64,000 nt of DNA from MWDV01 sp002070715 (GCA_035411585.1 DAONTI010000006.1:1-64000), one strand, 5' to 3'. Shown: positions 35,584 to 45,838, numbered from the stretch's first letter. A program made the numbers and translations. Notes: generated from the letters alone by a model not told the origin.

Positions 35584-36327
35584 TCAGAACTCAAATTGAG
35601 GCAGACCGCGCGGCGCGATCAGGTTCGTCATGGCCGAGTATTTTCTCCACTCAATGTGGTTGTCCAGAAAGCACACATTTCCGCCGCTCGGCACCGATTT
35701 TTCCAAATGCGCGGTGCGGACCTTGCTGCCGCCCGCGGCGCCGATGTCCACATACCGACGTCCACCGGTGGGGGCGAGCACGGAAATGGTGGCATCCACG
35801 ATCAGTTCCGTATTGGCCACCGGCAACGGACCGCGGCCGTGCGTGATTTTGGTCACCATGTTGCTGCCGCTGAGCGTTGGGTTTTGGAACAGGCCGGGCG
35901 CGTTGGGGAACAGCCAAATGTAACCGGTGACGACGTAGGTGGGAAAAGCACTCCATGCATCCGGCGGACCGTTATCCTTGTAGAGGTAATACTCGTTCGG
36001 ACAATAAAAGATATCGGTGCGTTTGACGTTTTCCAGCAGATTACTGGCGACGGGCCGCCACATGTCCCAGAACCAGACGCCATTATTCCGCAGATCGGGA
36101 AGCCGATCTCCATTGTCATTGGCATACATCAAGGTGGCCAAGCCCAGTTGATGCAGGTTGTTTTTGCACTGGGTGATGCGAGCGCGCTCCTTGGCCTTCG
36201 CCAATGCCGGCAACAACATGGCTGCCAGGATGGCAATGATCGCAATCACCACGAGCAACTCGATTAGGGTGAAGGCCAGCCGATTGCGGCGGGCGACGGC
36301 ATCCCGGTGAAATTTCAGCCACGTCAT
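35584..36327 (-). CDS. Type II secretion/prepilin-like protein (DUF1559-style)
   Basis: 247 aa. N-terminal prepilin signal: basic RNRLAFTLIELLVVIAIIAI, with cleavage before Phe and Glu at +5, then a long hydrophobic helix (residues ~18-42) and KAKERA. The soluble domain has the short Cys-free pattern of verrucomicrobial pseudopilins (NDNGDRLPD, GGNVCFLDNHIEWRK near the end). These proteins are numerous in Verrucomicrobiota and probably assemble in the periplasm or inner membrane. It precedes a LamG protein gene on the same strand. Confidence 0.88.
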   Translation of the reverse strand: MTWLKFHRDAVARRNRLAFTLIELLVVIAIIAILAAMLLPALAKAKERARITQCKNNLHQLGLATLMYANDNGDRLPDLRNNGVWFWDMWRPVASNLLENVKRTDIFYCPNEYYLYKDNGPPDAWSAFPTYVVTGYIWLFPNAPGLFQNPTLSGSNMVTKITHGRGPLPVANTELIVDATISVLAPTGGRRYVDIGAAGGSKVRTAHLEKSVPSGGNVCFLDNHIEWRKYSAMTNLIAPRGLPQFEF

Positions 36328-36441
36328 TGGAGTTAAATCAGCTTTCAGGTTGATACCCGGTTTCGGCGACCTCCGCTCCAACCCTCGTCCAGCGACGGAT
36401 TGGAGCGGAGGCATTGTTATCGTCTTGGCGGCTTATTCTTG

Positions 36442-39195
36442 TCAACGCCACAAACGGAAAAACTGCGAGCCTTCGGTGGCAGGAAGGGTCACCTCCCAGT
36501 GGTCGCCGTTCAGAACCGGAGTTGCGTCCAGCGCCGTCCAACCGCCCGAGCCGAGATCGCTGGTGGTCTGAACGGAGAAGCCCGCCGCCGCCGCCGGCCA
36601 ACGCAACACGAGATCGTCACCCACGCGGGTGGCCGTCAGCGCGGCGGTGGTGGTGAGGAGTTGGTTCGGCCCGATCACATCGGAAGCCTTGATTTCATCG
36701 GCCGACAAGGTCCCGCGATAAATCCGGAATTCGTCCACCGTTGCGATCGCGAAGGGATCGGCGTGAGGCGAACGGCCAATCCAGCTAAAGAACGTGCCGA
36801 TCTGGTCAACGCGGCCTTTGGCGCCGGAGACGGCCCCGTGCAGCACGCCGTTGGTGTAATAGGCCATCACCCCGTTGCCAAACACGCAGGTGACATGCAC
36901 CGACAGATTGGCCCAGGCGGGCGGAATGGTGATGGTGTCGCCATCGGTCAACCCGGCGCTGAACCAGTGCGCAGAGCCGTCCAAAACCGACGGCGCCAGG
37001 TAGAACTCGTTGGCCCGGTCATCGCCGAAATACCAGAGACGTGACCAGGTGCCCGACGCGCCAAAGTTGACCCACGTATCCACGGTGACTGCGTCGTAAC
37101 CCTCCAATAAAGCGGGGGGCAGTTCCAGATAGGATTGATCCGCCCCGTCCAACACCAGGTTGCCGCCGGAGACGCTGGCCGTGCCGTGCAGAATTCCATG
37201 AGCCGTACCCACGGAATCCTTGGCGTCCGTCTCAAAGGTATAACGATGAGTGAGCTGGGCCAGATTCCGCACCTGGATGGTGGCGCTATCGGTGTGCCCG
37301 TGATAGCTGGCCGTCAAAGTGACGACCCCAGGCCGGCGGGTCCGCACCAAATTTCCGGGGAGAATTTCCAGCACCGCCGCATCGCTGGAAGTGAGGATCA
37401 ACCCCGGCACCAAGGCCGCCGTGTTGGGCATCAGATTAAAATCCGCCAAGTTGGCGTAGTGGGCATGGATCACGGGCGCAAACCGATCCGAATACGCCGG
37501 GTAGTCCGTGGCCACAATTTCGATGGATTGCAGCGCCCCCGGATCGTATGCGGTGGACGCGGGGCCCGCCAAGTGACTCTTCATGATCTCCGCCGGCGTC
37601 AATGCCCCTTGGTAAATCCGGAACTCATCAATCGCGCCAACCAGCCACGGATCCACCGCCACGAACGAACGGCCAACCGTGGCGGCACTGTTGTCAACCA
37701 AGGAAAGCGGAGCGGTGGCGTTGTAATTGGCATATTCCAGCACGCCGTTTACATACAGCGCGAGCGTCGAAGCGGGCGGATCAACAACCGCAGTCAGGTG
37801 TGCGGACATGTTGGTCAACCCGCCCTTCAGATTGAGGTTGCGGCCGCCCGGGATATTTTGCGTGAGCCAATGGTGTTGTCCGTTTCCATCGGCGGAAGGC
37901 GCCAGGAAAATCTCGTTGGCGCCACCTTCCGTCCCGAAGTCGAACAAGCGGGCCCAAGGCCCGAAGTTGCCAAAATCCACCCAGGCTTCAATCGTCACCG
38001 CGCGATAGGTATTGAGGTTGATGCCCGTACCCGGCAGGTCCATGTATCCCCCCCCATCGAGCACCAGTTTTCCTCCCGTGACCGTGGCCGAGCCCATCAG
38101 GATGCCGTCGGCTCCGCCCAGCGCGTCGCTGGCGTCAGAGGTAAAGCTGTACCGGTGGGCCAGCGTGGCGGGCTGGGCGATGACGGATAACGTATTCGTG
38201 GCACTCCGGCCGTTGAAGGTGGCCACCACCGTGGTGGTCCCCGGCGATATCGCCCGCACCACTCCCGCCGCGTCCACGGTCAGAATGTCGGGATCTCCGG
38301 ATTGAAAGGTCGCGCCGCCGTAAACAATCAAGTCCACGCCACTCACATTGTCGAAATCCCCTGTGAACACCTGTGGCGATGCCTGATTAACCGTGAGCGG
38401 ATTGTCCGGACTGATCAGATGCACCGCGACGAGCGTTCCCAGGCTGGTCACGTAATGGTCCGGCCCGGTCGCTTCGTTGAGGACGATCGCCGAGGCCGGC
38501 AAGACGCCGGCATAAATCCGGAACTCATCAATCGAGCCTTCAAGAAGCGGGTCCACGTCGTAGAGCGATTTGCCGATCAGGTTGTAAAGGTCGTTGACGT
38601 CTCGCAATGGCGGCACCGCGCCTCCGTTGACCCCCGGGTTCGAGGTGAGTTTCGTGCCGTTGTAGTAATACAGTTGATTATTCGGCGGATCCACGACGAG
38701 GGTCACATGCACATTTTCGGCGCCATTGAGGCCACCGGGATTGTTCGCCCACACATTGGCGCCGGCGGTGCGAACACCGAGGTTCTGCCAATCCCCGCCG
38801 GCATAATGGCAATAGTTCAAAGCGGTGCGTTCCTGGCCGGCGTCGTTCTGGTCGCCAAACGCAAAGACGCGCGTCCACACCGGATTGTTCGCGCTGAAAC
38901 TGGCCCAGAATTCGATGGTGATTTTCTCCTGCGTGCTGATGATGCCGGACGGCAGGGTGGCCCAGCCGCCCCAGCCATCCAGTTGCAGGCGCTGGCCATC
39001 CAAGTGGGCCGAGCCAATCAACGTGCCGGCCCACGCCGGATCGCCGGTGATCGAATCGGCAAAGGTGGCGCTCCCCGGCGTGTCATTAAACGAGTAACGG
39101 TGCAAAAGGGTCTGGCTCTGCCCCGGGTCGGCCATCAGCAGGCCCAGAAGCAAACTGAGCAACGAGGGACTGGGAAGGAATGTTTTTATTTTCAT
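36442..39195 (-). CDS. Secreted protein with three LamG domains and Ig-like linkers
   Basis: 917 aa. After a signal peptide (FLPSPSLLSLLLGLLMADPGQS) come three LamG/concanavalin-like modules, around residues 30-230, 340-540 and 660-860, each ending in a recognisable IDEFRIY motif (IDEFRIYAG, IDEFRIYQG, VDEFRIYRG). Between them lie bacterial Ig-like segments with TVVATFNGRSAT and TLTASYHGHTDSAT. The C-terminus (LVLRWPAAAAGFSVQTTSDL) resembles other secreted proteins in the window. It is probably a cell-surface or extracellular glycan-binding protein. Start: ATG giving MKIKTFL. Confidence 0.85.
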   Translation of the reverse strand: MKIKTFLPSPSLLSLLLGLLMADPGQSQTLLHRYSFNDTPGSATFADSITGDPAWAGTLIGSAHLDGQRLQLDGWGGWATLPSGIISTQEKITIEFWASFSANNPVWTRVFAFGDQNDAGQERTALNYCHYAGGDWQNLGVRTAGANVWANNPGGLNGAENVHVTLVVDPPNNQLYYYNGTKLTSNPGVNGGAVPPLRDVNDLYNLIGKSLYDVDPLLEGSIDEFRIYAGVLPASAIVLNEATGPDHYVTSLGTLVAVHLISPDNPLTVNQASPQVFTGDFDNVSGVDLIVYGGATFQSGDPDILTVDAAGVVRAISPGTTTVVATFNGRSATNTLSVIAQPATLAHRYSFTSDASDALGGADGILMGSATVTGGKLVLDGGGYMDLPGTGINLNTYRAVTIEAWVDFGNFGPWARLFDFGTEGGANEIFLAPSADGNGQHHWLTQNIPGGRNLNLKGGLTNMSAHLTAVVDPPASTLALYVNGVLEYANYNATAPLSLVDNSAATVGRSFVAVDPWLVGAIDEFRIYQGALTPAEIMKSHLAGPASTAYDPGALQSIEIVATDYPAYSDRFAPVIHAHYANLADFNLMPNTAALVPGLILTSSDAAVLEILPGNLVRTRRPGVVTLTASYHGHTDSATIQVRNLAQLTHRYTFETDAKDSVGTAHGILHGTASVSGGNLVLDGADQSYLELPPALLEGYDAVTVDTWVNFGASGTWSRLWYFGDDRANEFYLAPSVLDGSAHWFSAGLTDGDTITIPPAWANLSVHVTCVFGNGVMAYYTNGVLHGAVSGAKGRVDQIGTFFSWIGRSPHADPFAIATVDEFRIYRGTLSADEIKASDVIGPNQLLTTTAALTATRVGDDLVLRWPAAAAGFSVQTTSDLGSGGWTALDATPVLNGDHWEVTLPATEGSQFFRLWR

Positions 39196-39440
39196 ACGTG
39201 CTGTTTTTTGGGGGTGGGAGTTTTCTAGCTGACACCGAGACAACGGAAACGGACTGCCTCGAAAACCGGTTCAATGATTTGTCGCTCAATCATATTTCTC
39301 TCCGGAAGTTGCTACTGGCAATACCCTATCACGCCGGAGCGGGTCGTCAATGGTTTAATCCCCGAATAACCGCAAAACCCGGCGGCAATCGGGCGGGAAA
39401 ACGCGTTAGGCGCGCGCCGGAGGAAAGCGGGCAGGAAAGC

Positions 39441-39469
39441 TTGACGTTGACCCGGACGCTCCCTAGCTT
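39441..39469 (+). promoter_or_regulatory. Sigma-70-type promoter for tRNA-His
   Basis: TTGACG, 17-bp spacer, TAGCTT. The expected start at about 39476 is 9 bp before the tRNA. The -10 box is weak but of the stable-RNA kind. Confidence 0.6.
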
Positions 39470-39484
39470 GGGTCACTACTGAGT

Positions 39485-39563
39485 GGTGGCCATAGCTCAG
39501 CCTGGTTAGAGCCCCAGATTGTGGATCTGGCTGTCGCGGGTTCAAATCCCGTTGGCCACCCCA
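39485..39563 (+). tRNA. tRNA-His (GTG anticodon)
   Basis: Cloverleaf: acceptor GTGGCCA (39486-39492) pairs with TGGCCAC (39553-39559); D-stem GCTC/GAGC; anticodon stem CCAGA/TCTGG around loop TTGTGGA, giving anticodon GTG; T-arm with TTCAAAT. The extra 5' G (39485), C discriminator (39560) and encoded CCA (39561-39563) are the hallmarks of tRNA-His. Confidence 0.97.
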
Positions 39564-39852
39564 CCCTTCCCTCACGCGCCCACCTGTATAACTGAAGCCT
39601 TGGGCTTGGCCGGTGGCAATCGTTCCATAGCACCGGTGCCGATTGACAAACCGGCCTGCTTGTGGGCGAACTGGCGGCGTGTCAAAAGCCCGGCTGGATC
39701 AAGTCTGCGGAGATGAATCGGTTGATCATCTTTTCTGCGACCGGATAGGAACTCATAGCCTCGGGTCTGGCGAATCTGATGCGGTGGCGGGGGGACGGAG
39801 GGAAAGGTGGGAAAGCCGGATGCCGCCACAGAACAATTAAACTTGTGACGAT

Positions 39853-41493
39853 ATGAATTTGCGTGGGCTCGCTCTGACGGTGCTTCTGGTTTCCAACCTG
39901 TCCATGCCGGCCTCGACGCCGGCGCGGCCCAATCTTCTGTTTATTTTCGCGGACGATTGGGGCCGCCATGCCAGCGCGTATGCGAAACTGGACGGCCCCG
40001 GCACGATCAACGACGTGCTCCAGACGCCGCACATTGACCGGGTGGCCCGCGAGGGCGTGCTGTTCCGGCATGCGCATGTCACGGCCCCTTCCTGCACGCC
40101 CTGCCGCAGTTCGCTCTTGTCCGGTCAGTATTTCTGGCGCACCGGGCGCGGGGCGATTCTGCAAGGGGCGGTGTGGGACGCGACGATTCCATCGTTTCCA
40201 CTGTTGTTACACGCGGCGGGCTATCACATCGGCAAGACTTACAAGGTCTGGTCACCCGGCACGCCGGCCAACGCGCCTTACGGAACGAATCAATTCGCCT
40301 ATGAATCCGCAGGCCGGCGGTTCAACCGATTTTCCCAGAACGTCACCCAACGGGTGCGCGAAGGAAAATCTCTCGAGGCGGCCAAGCAGGAATTGTATGA
40401 CGAGGTGCGCGCGAATTTCGCGGCCTTCCTGGCCGACCGGAAGCCGGGCCAGCCGTTCTGCTATTGGTTCGGTCCAACGCACACTCATCGCCAGTGGGAA
40501 CGCGGCTCGGGCAAAGCCTTGTGGGGGATTGATCCGGCGCAGTTACGGGGCAAGTTGCCGCCGTTTCTGCCGGATGTGCCCGAGGTGCGCGAGGACTTGG
40601 CGGATTATTTCGGTGAAGTCCAGGCTTTGGATGCCGTCGTGGGATTCTTCCGGGATCAACTAGAAGCGATGGGGGAACTGGAGCAAACCCTGCTGGTCTT
40701 GAGCGGCGACCACGGCGCTCCGGGGTTTCCGCAGGGCAAATGCAATTTGTACGACTTCGGCACCGGCGTGGCACTGGCCGTGCGCGGCGCGGGTACGCAC
40801 GGCGGCCGGGTGGTGGACGACTTTGTGAATCTCATGGACCTCGCGCCGACCTTCCTGGAAATCGGCGGGGTCACCCCGCCGGAGGTCATGACCGGACGCA
40901 GCTTGGTCAAGGTGCTCCGGTCAACCAAGTCCGGACTCGTGGACGGGCAGCGGACCTGGGTGGTGACTGGACGCGAACGGCACGTCGCCGCGGCGCGGGA
41001 TGGTTTTCTGCCCTACCCGCAGCGGGCGTTGCGCACGAAAGATTATCTCTACATCCTCAACTTCGCCCCGGACCGCTGGCCGTTGGGTAATCCGTTCAAC
41101 CTCGCCCCCGGCACGTCGCCCGACACGGCGACGCTGCGCGAGGACACCATGATCACCTTCATGGACATGGACGCCAGCCCGACCAAAGCCTGGCTGGTGA
41201 CGCATCGGGAGGATCCGCAGTGGCGGCGTTACTACGAGCGGGCATTTGGTCAACGTCCGCGCGAAGAACTCTATGTGCTGGCGCGCGACCCGCATCAGGT
41301 GAACAACGTCGCCGCCGATCCCGAATACGCGTCGGTCCGCGCGGCACTGGAAAAACAACTGTTGGCGGAGTTGAAACGCACCGGCGATCCGCGTCTCGTG
41401 GATGGCGGTCGCTACTATGAAACCCCGCCCTTGGCCGGGCCGGTGCCGGGCCAAGAAAAAGCGCGGTCAGCCCGACCGAAAGCCAAACCATAA
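39853..41493 (+). CDS. Secreted sulfatase (formylglycine type)
   Basis: 546 aa with a signal peptide (LRGLALTVLLVSNLSMPAS). The sulfatase motif CTPCR starts at residue 81 (CxPxR); the Cys would be converted to formylglycine. Metal-binding Asp34 and Asp35 are in FADDWG, and the LLVLSGDHGAPGF motif holds later metal ligands. The layout matches sulfatase families acting on sulfated sugars, such as N-sulfoglucosamine sulfohydrolase, though the substrate is not certain. No anaerobic or FGE-type maturase is in the window. Sulfated-glycan use is typical of Verrucomicrobiota. The gene begins about 290 bp after tRNA-His. Confidence 0.9.
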   Translation: MNLRGLALTVLLVSNLSMPASTPARPNLLFIFADDWGRHASAYAKLDGPGTINDVLQTPHIDRVAREGVLFRHAHVTAPSCTPCRSSLLSGQYFWRTGRGAILQGAVWDATIPSFPLLLHAAGYHIGKTYKVWSPGTPANAPYGTNQFAYESAGRRFNRFSQNVTQRVREGKSLEAAKQELYDEVRANFAAFLADRKPGQPFCYWFGPTHTHRQWERGSGKALWGIDPAQLRGKLPPFLPDVPEVREDLADYFGEVQALDAVVGFFRDQLEAMGELEQTLLVLSGDHGAPGFPQGKCNLYDFGTGVALAVRGAGTHGGRVVDDFVNLMDLAPTFLEIGGVTPPEVMTGRSLVKVLRSTKSGLVDGQRTWVVTGRERHVAAARDGFLPYPQRALRTKDYLYILNFAPDRWPLGNPFNLAPGTSPDTATLREDTMITFMDMDASPTKAWLVTHREDPQWRRYYERAFGQRPREELYVLARDPHQVNNVAADPEYASVRAALEKQLLAELKRTGDPRLVDGGRYYETPPLAGPVPGQEKARSARPKAKP

Positions 41494-41661
41494 ACACGTC
41501 CAACCCCGAGCCGGCAGAAAGCGGCAGGAGACTGCCGCACTCCATGCCGCTTCGCGTCCGTCTGCGCGCCGGAGCCATGCGCCCGCTTTCGAAGTGCGGC
41601 CGGTGGCATCCACCCACAACAGCCCACGCGTCGCCTTGCCCACCCGGAACCGCTTCCGGGT

Positions 41662-42591
41662 TTATTTCATCCGGTCAAAGGATTTTTGCAGGATTTCCCA
41701 ATCGGCAAGGCCTTTGTGCTTGGCGCGCATCGCCCGGCTGATCTCGGCTTCCTTCGCGTTCTTGGTGGGCCGGTTGACTTTGTAGAAAATTCCGAAATGC
41801 CCGGGGAACGGCGCGTCAGCCAGTTTGTAGGCGGCGATTTCATTGGTCGCGTCGTGATCGGAGGGCACGAGGTTGAAGACGCCGCCTTTGCGGGGGTTCG
41901 AGGCGTCAAACGCCCCTTGATAAAACTCCACGCATTCGCTCAGGCATTCGATGTAACTGAAACCGTCGTGATGCAGCGCGGCCTCCATCATTTGCAGGGC
42001 ATGGCCGGGATTGGTGTGGGTGGTGCGCGCCACAAAGGTCGCGCCGGCGGCGATGGCTTGTTTGAGCGGATTGATGGGATGATCAAACGCGCCCCACGTA
42101 TCCGTCTTGCTCTTGAATCCCAAGGGCGAGGTGGGGGAGGTCTGTTTTTTGGTCAGGCCGTAAACCCAGTTGTCCATGACAACGAGCGTCATCTTGATGT
42201 TCCGGCGCGCGGTGTGGCTGAAATGATTGCCGCCGATGGAAAATGCGTCGCCGTCCCCACTGAAGGCGAACACGTGCAAATCGGGCCGGGCGAGGGAAAC
42301 CCCGGTGGCAAAGGGCAACGCGCGCCCGTGAAGGAAGTGGACGCCATGCGCCTGCACAAAATAGGGAAACCGGCTGGAACAGCCGATTCCGGAGATGCTG
42401 ACGATTTTCTCGTGATGCAACCGGGCCTTCTCAATGAGCTTGAAGAACACCGCCAGCACGGAGAAATCGCCGCACCCGGGACACCAAGTCGGGTGATCCG
42501 CAGCGAGTTCTTTTTTGGTGAGCGGCTTGCGGTTTTCGGCGGCGGCCGCGGGCCGGGGAGTTTCACGAGTGGCGGAAGGCATGAGCGTCAA
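41662..42591 (-). CDS. korB: 2-oxoacid:ferredoxin oxidoreductase, beta subunit
   Basis: 309 aa TPP- and Fe-S-binding subunit. CPGCGDF near residues 38-44 and GIGCSSRF near 68-75 are the cluster/TPP motifs; FSGDGDAFSIGGNHFSHTARRN is the TPP-binding region. The beta subunit works with the alpha/gamma fusion encoded immediately upstream (23 bp gap) to convert 2-oxoacids (probably 2-oxoglutarate) and CoA to acyl-CoA with reduced ferredoxin. It implies ferredoxin-linked, microaerobic or anaerobic central metabolism, in line with the octaheme module. The C-terminus has a basic tail. Confidence 0.92.
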   Translation of the reverse strand: MTLMPSATRETPRPAAAAENRKPLTKKELAADHPTWCPGCGDFSVLAVFFKLIEKARLHHEKIVSISGIGCSSRFPYFVQAHGVHFLHGRALPFATGVSLARPDLHVFAFSGDGDAFSIGGNHFSHTARRNIKMTLVVMDNWVYGLTKKQTSPTSPLGFKSKTDTWGAFDHPINPLKQAIAAGATFVARTTHTNPGHALQMMEAALHHDGFSYIECLSECVEFYQGAFDASNPRKGGVFNLVPSDHDATNEIAAYKLADAPFPGHFGIFYKVNRPTKNAKEAEISRAMRAKHKGLADWEILQKSFDRMK

Positions 42592-42614
42592 GGAGTTGAA
42601 TGGGGAACACAGGG

Positions 42615-44441
42615 TTAGGCGCGGGTTGACGAAAGAGCGGTCAATTTGTTTTTCATCCGTTCAAGGATCTCCCGCACTTTGAAGGTCAGGCCATCGGTCT
42701 TGTTCAGGCCCTGGATGCGCGCGTCACAATAACGGGCGCGCAGCAGGGCGGCCAGTTGTCCGTAGCCGTAGAGGCCTTCGTCGTTCATTTCCACGACGAA
42801 GACATGATGGAAGCCGGAAAAGATTTTGTGCAAATCCGGAGGCAAAGGTTGGAGGTGGCGCAGATGCAGGCTGGAGACGCTGTCGCCGGCGGCCCGGGCG
42901 CGGTCCACCGCTTCGCGGATCGGCCCCCGCGTGGAGCCCCAGCCGACGAGCAGCACCTGGCCTTCGGGCGGCCCGTAGATTTTGGGCGGCGGCAGGGTGC
43001 GCGCCAGCGCCTGCAGTTTCCGGCGCCGCTTCGCCGTCATGGCGGCGTGGAGTTGAGGCGACGCGCTGGGGTGTCCCATTTCGTCGTGTTCCAAACCGGT
43101 GAGCACGGGATATTTGCCACTCTCGACGCGCGTGCCCGGCGCGATATGTCGGGTGACGCCATCCGGCTGGCTTAAATCATACGGTTTGTGATCGGCAACC
43201 GGGCTGAGATCCGGCGCCAGGTTTTGGCAAAGCTTTTTCAAGTCCGGTTCGGGAAAGGCCTCGATGCGGGTGGCAATGGCCTGGTCGCTGAGCACAAACA
43301 CCGGCACGCTGTATTTCCGGGCGATGTTCACCGCCTCGATGGCGGTGTAGAAACAATCCTCCACGTCGGTCGGCGCCAGCACCACCCGGGGGGCGTCGCC
43401 GTGACTGCCGAAGCAAGCTTGATACAGGTCGGACTGCTCGACGTTGGTGGGCAGGCCGGTGGAGGGGCCGCCTCGTTGGACATTGACGATGATGAGCGGG
43501 ACTTCCGCCATCACCGCCCAGCTCAGGCACTCGCTTTTCAGCGAGACCCCCGGGCCGCTGGATCCAGTGACGGCCAGGTGTCCGGCATAACTGGCCCCCA
43601 ACGCTGTGGCGATGGAGGCAATCTCATCCTCGCACTGGACAAAACAACCGCCGTATTGGGGCAATTCCCGGCGGAGAATTTCCATGACATCCGACCAGGG
43701 CGTGATGGGATAACTCGCGCCGAACCGGACGCCGGCGGCGATGAAGCCGTAGGCCAGCGCCTCGTTGCCATTCATCACCACCTGGGCGCGTTCCTTTTTC
43801 CGGCTTTCCGCCAGGGTGAACGTCTCCAACAGGTTTTCCAGGGAATAACCGTAACCGGCATGGAAAGCGCTCAGGGCGTTTTTCAGAACGCTGGGATCTT
43901 TGCTGCCAAACCGTTCGCTGATGAGTTTCTCCAGTTTGGCCGTGTCCAGATCAAACATGCGCGCCACCAAGCCGAGCGCGTAAAGGTTTTTGCCCTTGTC
44001 CCGGGCGGTGCCGCCGATGGCTTCGATGGTGCGCGTGGAGATGGGGATGGCGACATGCCGGTAATCCTTCTGCCATTCCGAGCGCGGTTCGACGTGATCG
44101 GAGTCCAGCAACACAATGCCGCCCTTGCGCAACGAGCGGATGTGGTCCTCGTAGGAATGCTGATAAAACGCGAGCAACACGTCCGCCTCGTCGCCGGCGC
44201 TCAAAACCTCGCCCGAGCCGATGCGCACTTGGAAAATGGACGGGCCGCCCGAAATGGTGGCCGGGATGGTCATGAACGTCATGACCTCCTGCTCGCTGCG
44301 TCCGGCGAGTCGGGCCAGAAAACCGCCAATGGCTTGGATGCCGTCCTGGGAGTTCCCGGCGATCCGGATGACCGCCTCGGCAATTTGATGAACTTTGGCC
44401 TGGCCGCCAGGAGCTTGGGTCGCTGCCGCCGATTTATTCAT
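42615..44441 (-). CDS. korA: 2-oxoacid:ferredoxin oxidoreductase, fused gamma-alpha subunit
   Basis: 608 aa. Residues 15-200 are the gamma domain (GGFLARLAGRSEQEVMTF, with RKGGIVLLDSDH); residues 215-560 the alpha domain (GVRFGASYPITPWSDVMEIL, TGSSGPGVSLKSECLSWA, NVQRGGPSTGLPTNVEQSD); then a C-terminal PFOR core (GQVLLVGWGSTRG, RHLQPLPPDL). This two-gene korAB layout is common outside the four-subunit enzymes. It is cotranscribed with korB. The start gives MNKSAAATQ; no ferredoxin gene is next to it. Confidence 0.93.
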   Translation of the reverse strand: MNKSAAATQAPGGQAKVHQIAEAVIRIAGNSQDGIQAIGGFLARLAGRSEQEVMTFMTIPATISGGPSIFQVRIGSGEVLSAGDEADVLLAFYQHSYEDHIRSLRKGGIVLLDSDHVEPRSEWQKDYRHVAIPISTRTIEAIGGTARDKGKNLYALGLVARMFDLDTAKLEKLISERFGSKDPSVLKNALSAFHAGYGYSLENLLETFTLAESRKKERAQVVMNGNEALAYGFIAAGVRFGASYPITPWSDVMEILRRELPQYGGCFVQCEDEIASIATALGASYAGHLAVTGSSGPGVSLKSECLSWAVMAEVPLIIVNVQRGGPSTGLPTNVEQSDLYQACFGSHGDAPRVVLAPTDVEDCFYTAIEAVNIARKYSVPVFVLSDQAIATRIEAFPEPDLKKLCQNLAPDLSPVADHKPYDLSQPDGVTRHIAPGTRVESGKYPVLTGLEHDEMGHPSASPQLHAAMTAKRRRKLQALARTLPPPKIYGPPEGQVLLVGWGSTRGPIREAVDRARAAGDSVSSLHLRHLQPLPPDLHKIFSGFHHVFVVEMNDEGLYGYGQLAALLRARYCDARIQGLNKTDGLTFKVREILERMKNKLTALSSTRA

Positions 44442-44635
44442 GCGAATACCTGAAAGTTTGCTGATTCACGCCCGTTGGCCGCAGTCGGTCGTTCGCCCAA
44501 CGCCGCAGCCGTCATCGTGGTGCCTAGCCTAGCATTCCCACTCCGGCTGTCAAATGCCAAGCCGGTCCTACACGGCAGGTTGGCATGGACCAAATCAGCG
44601 GTCGCATCGGCCCGGGCGCAGCGTGATGAGGTTTC

Positions 44636-45436
44636 TTACGTGGGCGCAATTTCGGGAGCAGCATTGGCGGCCAAGTAAAACCGCAACGCCTCGGCCACTC
44701 CTTCGCCGCACAAGCCCGTACTGAGATATCCGCCCTGACGACGGAGCGCCTGTTGAACCGGCGCCACCGCGTTGGCCGGCGCCGCCAAAAACTGGGCGTA
44801 GCGCCGGTTTAGCATGGGGAGATCGTTCAAATGATCCCCCGCCGCGAACACCTCCGCCGCCGTCAATCCCAGGCGCCGGGTAATTTCCGCGAGCGCCGTC
44901 CCTTTGTTGAAATCCACATGACTGAAGCGCGCATAGACATCGTTGCGCACAAACGCCAGCTTGGGGATGGCGCGGCAGAGTTCCTCCACCCGCGCCTGGA
45001 TCTGGTCCGCGTCGCCGTTGGAATCCGCAATCAAGCAAAAGGGCGAATAGGCGTCCGCGTAAAGGGTCGCGTCAAAGCGGGATTCCACCCAGGCCACCAA
45101 TTCCGGCACCAACGGCCGCACTTGGGCAAAAACCTCCTCATGGGCGCGGTGGCAGGCGGTGTTCCAATCCGCCACGCTGACGTAGGCGGAGTCGCTGTGC
45201 TGGTAAATTTCCCGTTCCACGAGCACCAGGTAATCGGGGCGCACCGTCACCCGCGCCCGGCCGAGAGCCTCCAACAAACTCGACATCTCGCGCCCCGTGT
45301 TGATGACCCACCGGGCGCCCCGGGCTTGCAGGTCCGCGATCAACGTCTGCAAGGCCCGCGGAATCGGCGGGTTCTGGAACTCGGCAAAGATGGTGCCGTC
45401 AAAATCCGTTGAAATCAGTTTGATGGGTGGTGCCAT
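44636..45436 (-). CDS. HAD-superfamily hydrolase, Cof-type
   Basis: 266 aa. HAD motif I is STDFDGTIF at 9-17, motif II the TGRE at about 47-50, and motif IV GDHLNDLPML near 205-214, the Cof/IIB layout. A large cap domain lies between. Such enzymes dephosphorylate sugar phosphates or other small phosphates; the substrate cannot be told. It lies about 195 bp from korA, on the same strand but probably under its own promoter. Confidence 0.9.
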   Translation of the reverse strand: MAPPIKLISTDFDGTIFAEFQNPPIPRALQTLIADLQARGARWVINTGREMSSLLEALGRARVTVRPDYLVLVEREIYQHSDSAYVSVADWNTACHRAHEEVFAQVRPLVPELVAWVESRFDATLYADAYSPFCLIADSNGDADQIQARVEELCRAIPKLAFVRNDVYARFSHVDFNKGTALAEITRRLGLTAAEVFAAGDHLNDLPMLNRRYAQFLAAPANAVAPVQQALRRQGGYLSTGLCGEGVAEALRFYLAANAAPEIAPT

Positions 45437-45556
45437 GGTGTTGCCCGTGCCGCCGGGCGGAATCGCAACCGGCGCTTGCGCGTTAGTAGATGGCTGGGTT
45501 AGCGTCCCTTGTCAAAATGAATATGCCATGACATTCACCCGCCGTCTTTGCCGCGT

Positions 45557-45838
45557 ATGAAAACCGCCTATGAACTGGCCATGGAACGGTTGAGCAAAAG
45601 CTCGCCCGCCGTCAAACTTACTGCCCAACAGAAACGCGCGATCGCCGAGGTGGACGCACGGTATCAGGCCAAACTGGCCGAACGCGAGATTACCCTGCGA
45701 GACGCCCGGGCGCAGGCCCTCGCCGCTGGCGATGGCGAAAAGGCCGCGGAGTTGGAACAGCAACTCGCCCAGGAACGCCAGAAACTGCGCGCGGAACTGG
45801 AAGAGAAAAAAGAAGCAATCCGGCAGGGCAAGGGTTGA
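45557..45838 (+). CDS. Small coiled-coil protein
   Basis: 93 aa, almost entirely charged helix (EVDARYQAKLAEREITLRDA, then QQLAQERQKLRAELEEKKEA), strongly predicted to form a coiled coil. No catalytic motif. The ATG giving MKTAYEL is used; a TTG nine bases upstream is also possible. The function is unknown, but this kind of short protein is conserved in Verrucomicrobiota as far as I can recall. Confidence 0.65.
   Translation: MKTAYELAMERLSKSSPAVKLTAQQKRAIAEVDARYQAKLAEREITLRDARAQALAAGDGEKAAELEQQLAQERQKLRAELEEKKEAIRQGKG

Noticed and set aside
39244..39440. Gene before tRNA-His
   Set aside because: Only short frames without start signals or similarity.
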